Of a stretch of 7,815 nt of DNA, positions 7,201 through 7,815 are shown one piece after another. Each line of letters begins with the position of its first letter. The stretch's first letter is position 1. A program made the position numbers and the translations under genes. Origin of the DNA: Saprospiraceae bacterium (GTDB lineage: Bacteria; Bacteroidota; Bacteroidia; Chitinophagales; Saprospiraceae); assembly GCA_016787375.1 (NCBI GenBank), contig JAEUUM010000302.1, forward strand, positions 1 to 7,815, read 5' to 3'. The notes below the pieces were generated by a model that worked only from the letters and a program-made list of their open reading frames with translations, did not search any database and was not told where the DNA came from.

Positions 7201-7815
7201 TCTATGTACAGAGGCCTGACCAATGGCAGCAGCTATTCTTATTTACAGTCTGTGTATAATTATACAAGCGGAACCAACAAACTCAACACAGTCACCCAAA
7301 GCGGTGTAACCAGCAGGGCATTTGGTTATGATCTGACCGGCAATACCACTCAGGAGACATTCAGCGGAGTCAGCTCAAATTACAGTTTTGGAAGGTCAAA
7401 CCTCCCCATCAACTTCACCAAAAGCGGGGTCACGACTAACTACATCTATTCAGCATCAGATGAGCGGATTATTAAGCACAATACTTCTACCAATGGTGTG
7501 GAGTATTACATCAAGAGCAGCGGAGGAGAAGACTTAGCCGTATTTAATTCTGCCAATAACAGCCTGGTGTGGTATGTACAAGGCGAGGTAAAATTCCCCC
7601 ATCACAGCACACCCGATTTTTCTGCAAATAACAGCAACACTGGAGCTACGAGTTACACAACAGACCCTTACGCGATTGCATTAACCCAAACAAATTCATA
7701 TCTTTATCCGGATATGGAATACAATCTTACTGACCATCTGGGCTCAACACGTATGATGTATAAACTCAACTTTACCTGTGCAGGGGTTTATCAGAATGCT
7801 ACGATTCAGTATTTA
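1228..7815 (+). CDS. Secreted RHS/YD-repeat protein, 3' partial (at least 2196 residues)
   Basis: One uninterrupted frame runs from ATG 1228 to the window edge with no stop. ATG 1228 is chosen because it directly begins a signal peptide; an in-frame ATG at 1189 overlaps the upstream gene and would put 13 mostly polar residues in front of it. Order by residue: 1-19 signal peptide; about 45-107 opening module with TPGGLHFDLSLSHNS and GHGWHLGIPTI, similar to the start of SpvB/TcdB-like and RHS shells; about 110-1360 long Asn/Thr/Tyr-rich part with degenerate YD-like strands (WYVSTI..GSITFNY, DSIVSPLGATTIFEY); 1365-2090 classic YD units (SYDAYARL, MYDMLGN, YAYDKAGRM, YQYDELGRM, YNYDNFGRL, TYDAINRL, GYDLTGN); 2090-2196 start of the RHS core ending shortly after DHLGSTR (residues 2169-2175). 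In the family such repeats build a large hollow beta-shell, and the residues after the core form a variable, often toxic tip. That tip is not in the window, so activity is unknown. The Sec signal and the lack of a PAAR motif argue against classic T6SS loading. The 3' part is richer in G+C than the middle. Confidence 0.95.
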   Translation, partial: MLRIIFWSILIFISKTTYCQNIAGPKSADPMASAKEGDLLTGGVAGDVNIFNGTLSTSYSLGSVSTPGGLHFDLSLSHNSIYNISTTAPVLDGVPYGHGWHLGIPTISVSNEDFNKFITKEIETFNSGSGKFMPCNGTSTIYYTPKYEITDFATEGSYYWFAPELNIPGVASGRLIYKGVNWYADVPTYVFVLQTFENFIEVHLDQAGTEWTVVLPDGTQYLFSIGMKHFVNASNLRYIPELHGSDPNVNVLDKQAVPKLSINTWYVSTITNANKKGSITFNYNTYGNFTINNNYTTTGAYELSSQNLLKGKFNAGTEPTSEILLKSVESETEKLELNYTTYNNIGEGNNLLETNQPGVTRRDSMYNEKVIKLWNGTGSGGETFNSSWYLYKHAKNKAGSASEDATLNFKENNPYVESSNISNCFQLNREWVSTNGGGMSFAPQIGKSGYLESKRIPISSGLVPGDMYQVDFKMNSQNSLALLDINIATGHGDVSGSYSPVYENCYNRANGESLFTTFDKAIKCLVTPNDGYEKKITATFSYPNQPNEYGGFAIQIGPANSDHNFKKAPTNAPVGLLVNNLPIPSLSNYSFVYNNPCSTNDQIYGSAPLSKSGAQIPRNFGLGMPWRMMSNYYSTMHQYFDFVNTTKFWWKQTNFGTHQNKAIAVDNSIKVDEVALKRISKNLYLLENVKKFVSKDYSNPQMLTLVSHIKFSYEAKQLNLFTTTQNYYSAPQAPQNLKSYINGNRTVVLLKAIRIVPNTVTTNFGFINHPTSPTTWFFYSQKNNSFNNNYYSPGAPYPGYIANSSVFAIDSIVSPLGATTIFEYNPIQNPNLFTYNSDYLASFQMPVNPESESYLVSTNLYIAKYNESIGPNNCSDCNTLRIKSMDPLASKLYLTVKSKKILDLNPTFKHFTYKYFGFQTKNDYPSLPQTYAQDLNLKLSTGYSTVKVINMNSFDTLIYSNHTDVLKWSKVFNITHKTNQNQILSETKTVYRTLLAFENGAYRSQNAIPGFPYYSEYSDPTRPQRASNWNGNLDSYYNSLKTWLANDPNANSIPLFTHYPTYAGGVKYLNNAYRWLLNGNSREYLNSFFLCVDTIFETKYPTAGNPISSITALTYFDADHKGFPTSSAAFTTLLGSAYTAGTRLSFAPSFGLASVKKYSPQLPNVYTKTEYYYVYDLVQNLNYITQSNFRPKTTIPVLKRVYESQMKNLPLETRTTNYNPTGGGLHVNSQYYTYKIIQNLQNLNPDINRESRDIVSNYIVLDYISQQTEPLSQPQVAPSFNASNGSVIFPCKIRTLYFARSYNDFLQPCRTEDIAGIKTGKKYLYHGEITKDSIGYDLTMPLVSQYDYNTKIQLISGLDPNGTAFSFSYDAYARLVNKYRNGVELGSMQYNNWIQNATHSFYERTKSNFIQTNTKITSGLTHSVKTYIDPLGRKILSLENSNYAKARTFYDIYDRSILTVKPFIPPATGYPLGTYTLTVNDKEEFTYEVAPRGRVLKSSKFGESISGSYVSNYSYSNKTLAELMTAASAAGQSGTSLLPPSGSIFEMTQVTDEDNKKSQAWSDAFGRKIADIAGNNYAVTLYMYDMLGNVSTVSNPLNQSTTYTYNYLNQLYSKTSVDEGSGFYAYDKAGRMVAFRNAKDEVRVYQYDELGRMVFQGRTSVANSSSLFNNQGLDWVNNTSWNTSYNSIISSSTPEKRWRYNDYDMTLTSLYCGNALPYLNYSKSYTAGRLTQTTSYNNSGQPTEFTWYSYNADGFLKWEMKQMKESQITNTSKGLLTRIDYTQYTLDGKVLVKNIDLNGNHTLDLQFAYNYDNFGRLTDVFANFKNQTNTALANKVLNYVYDDSNNLVSRKNYFQSKGQISNPEPCYNNIPANTYYYNYDVRYRQTGLYDSRSLFNLSLFYNNNNPMVVSGTTISTNYNGNINATRLTRTFTNTTNGSIPGFAKSFTQCYTYDAINRLELADNSDLAPTTGTNSDKYGDEDPVYDKIGNISSMYRGLTNGSSYSYLQSVYNYTSGTNKLNTVTQSGVTSRAFGYDLTGNTTQETFSGVSSNYSFGRSNLPINFTKSGVTTNYIYSASDERIIKHNTSTNGVEYYIKSSGGEDLAVFNSANNSLVWYVQGEVKFPHHSTPDFSANNSNTGATSYTTDPYAIALTQTNSYLYPDMEYNLTDHLGSTRMMYKLNFTCAGVYQNATIQYL
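1360..1548 (+). other. Opening module of the RHS shell (SpvB/TcdB-like start with GxGW)
   Basis: Residues about 45-107 read GDVNIFNGTLSTSYSLG, then TPGGLHFDLSLSHNS, and end with GHGWHLGIPTI. This resembles the first segment of Bacteroidota RHS proteins and of SpvB/TcB-type shells: a short 'G-x-x-x-Y-x-L' strand, a 'GL-x-F-x-L-x-L-x-x-N' strand, and a 'G-x-GW-x-L-x-x-P-x-I' turn. By analogy it would form the first strands of the beta-cocoon wall. Confidence 0.65.
2020..2085 (+). repeat. Degenerate YD-like unit in the N-terminal region
   Basis: The residues WYVSTITNANKKGSITFNY, followed by NTYGNF, follow the form 'WYLxxI...G.ItFxY' seen in the early shell part of Bacteroidota RHS proteins. A second weaker copy follows at about 2194-2265 (EILLKSV..EKLELNYTTYNN). 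They suggest that the shell fold begins well before the recognisable YD repeats. The evidence is pattern only. Confidence 0.45.
2490..2910 (+). other. Possible jelly-roll-like insert in the RHS protein
   Basis: Residues about 422-560 differ from their surroundings: NCFQLNREW, SGYLESKRIPIS, LVPGDMYQVDFKMNS, several Cys, then KKITATFSYP and GGFAIQIGPA. The order 'sGY-L...I...L-x-PG-x-x-Y-x-V-x-F-x-M' with later closing strands is reminiscent of carbohydrate-binding or lectin-like jelly-roll domains. I see no ligand-binding signature, and this could equally be part of the shell. Confidence 0.3.
3640..3708 (+). repeat. PLGxTTxFEY-type RHS unit
   Basis: Residues about 805-825 read SVFAIDSIVSPLGATTIFEYN. 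In Bacteroidota RHS proteins a similar sentence ('L-x-S-I-x-x-P-x-GG-x-T-x-F-x-Y') commonly occurs in the region before the YD repeats. Here one Gly of the GG pair is Ala. It helps place this gene in that lineage and supports continuity of the shell across the central region. Confidence 0.55.
5311..5373 (+). repeat. First clear YD repeat
   Basis: Residues about 1362-1382 contain FSFSYDAYARLVNKYRNG, a standard YD unit (x-x-x-Y-D-x-x-x-R-L). It is preceded by LISGLDPNGTA, the usual 'G-x-x-T/A' lead-in. Upstream of this point the units are degenerate; from here on they are recognisable. Confidence 0.8.
5962..6207 (+). repeat. YD-repeat cluster (four consecutive units)
   Basis: Four units follow one another: LYMYDMLGNVSTVSNP, YTYNYLNQLYSKTS, YAYDKAGRMVAFRN and YQYDELGRMVFQGR. 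Spacing is about 20 residues, the expected period for one hairpin of the shell. The second has Asn in place of Asp. AFGRKIAD, just upstream at about 5920-5943, is the tail of another unit. Confidence 0.88.
6646..6780 (+). repeat. YD-repeat pair
   Basis: Two units are visible: FAYNYDNFGRLTDVF and LNYVYDDSNNLVSRK. The second replaces the usual Gly-Arg/Asn with Ser-Asn-Asn. A further weak unit, YYNYDVRYRQTGLYDS, follows near 6856. Confidence 0.75.
6976..7365 (+). repeat. YNGNI segment and pre-core YD repeats
   Basis: STNYNGNINATRL (about 6970-7010) is followed by CYTYDAINRLELAD, DPVYDKIGNISSMYRG and AFGYDLTGNTTQETF. The order YNGNI, then YDxxNRL, then Y-D-x-x-GNI is typical for the part of Bacteroidota RHS proteins just before the core. 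These three Y-D units are well conserved in their key residues. Confidence 0.8.
7438..7815 (+). other. RHS repeat-associated core domain, partial
   Basis: TNYIYSASDERIIKHN and EYYIKSSGGEDLAVFN are followed by LVWYVQGEVKF and then YNLTDHLGSTRMMY at 7720-7761. DHLGSTR is the hallmark of the RHS core, which normally ends some tens of residues later, before the variable C-terminal tip. Residues SGGEDLAVFN replace the more usual 'xxGNVLAVY', so this copy is mildly divergent. The window stops about 20 residues after DHLGSTR. Confidence 0.9.

Noticed and set aside
1..7815. CRISPR arrays, tRNA or rRNA genes, insertion sequences
   Set aside because: No regularly spaced identical repeats, no RNA gene landmarks, and no transposase or terminal inverted repeats were seen; almost all bases are protein-coding.

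Overview
The window holds two genes on the + strand, and both run off an edge. The first (positions 1-1214) is the 3' part of a secreted protein ending in a gliding-motility-type C-terminal domain, the type B sorting signal of the type IX secretion system (T9SS). After a 13-base gap comes one very long reading frame, from ATG 1228 to the last base (7815). It has 2196 codons with no stop. I translated it line by line and it stays in frame throughout. It encodes a signal-peptide-bearing RHS/YD-repeat protein whose C-terminus lies beyond the window.

Organism: almost certainly a member of the Bacteroidota. The T9SS type B sorting domain is confined to that phylum. The DNA is AT-rich, there is no Shine-Dalgarno-like purine motif before ATG 1228, and the RHS protein has the lineage-style architecture (Sec signal, an opening module with GxGW, a long degenerate shell region, a PLGxTTxFEY-type unit, YNGNI, then DHLGSTR). 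I cannot name a genus.

Layout: 1-1214, T9SS type B protein (N-terminal part unassigned, Ig-like module at about 756-929, sorting domain 930-1214). 1215-1227, short AT-rich gap. 1228-1284, RHS signal peptide. About 1360-1548, opening shell module. About 1550-5300, long Asn/Thr/Tyr-rich region with degenerate YD-like strands. 5311-7490, scattered YD repeats of recognisable form. 7495-7815, start of the RHS core up to and just past DHLGSTR.

How the genes may work together: the tight same-strand spacing with no terminator suggests one transcript. The first product should be exported by T9SS and fixed at or released from the surface. The RHS protein is exported across the inner membrane by Sec. 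In related proteins the segment after the core is the variable and often toxic tip, and it falls outside this window. Whether this is a toxin, an adhesin or something else therefore cannot be decided here.
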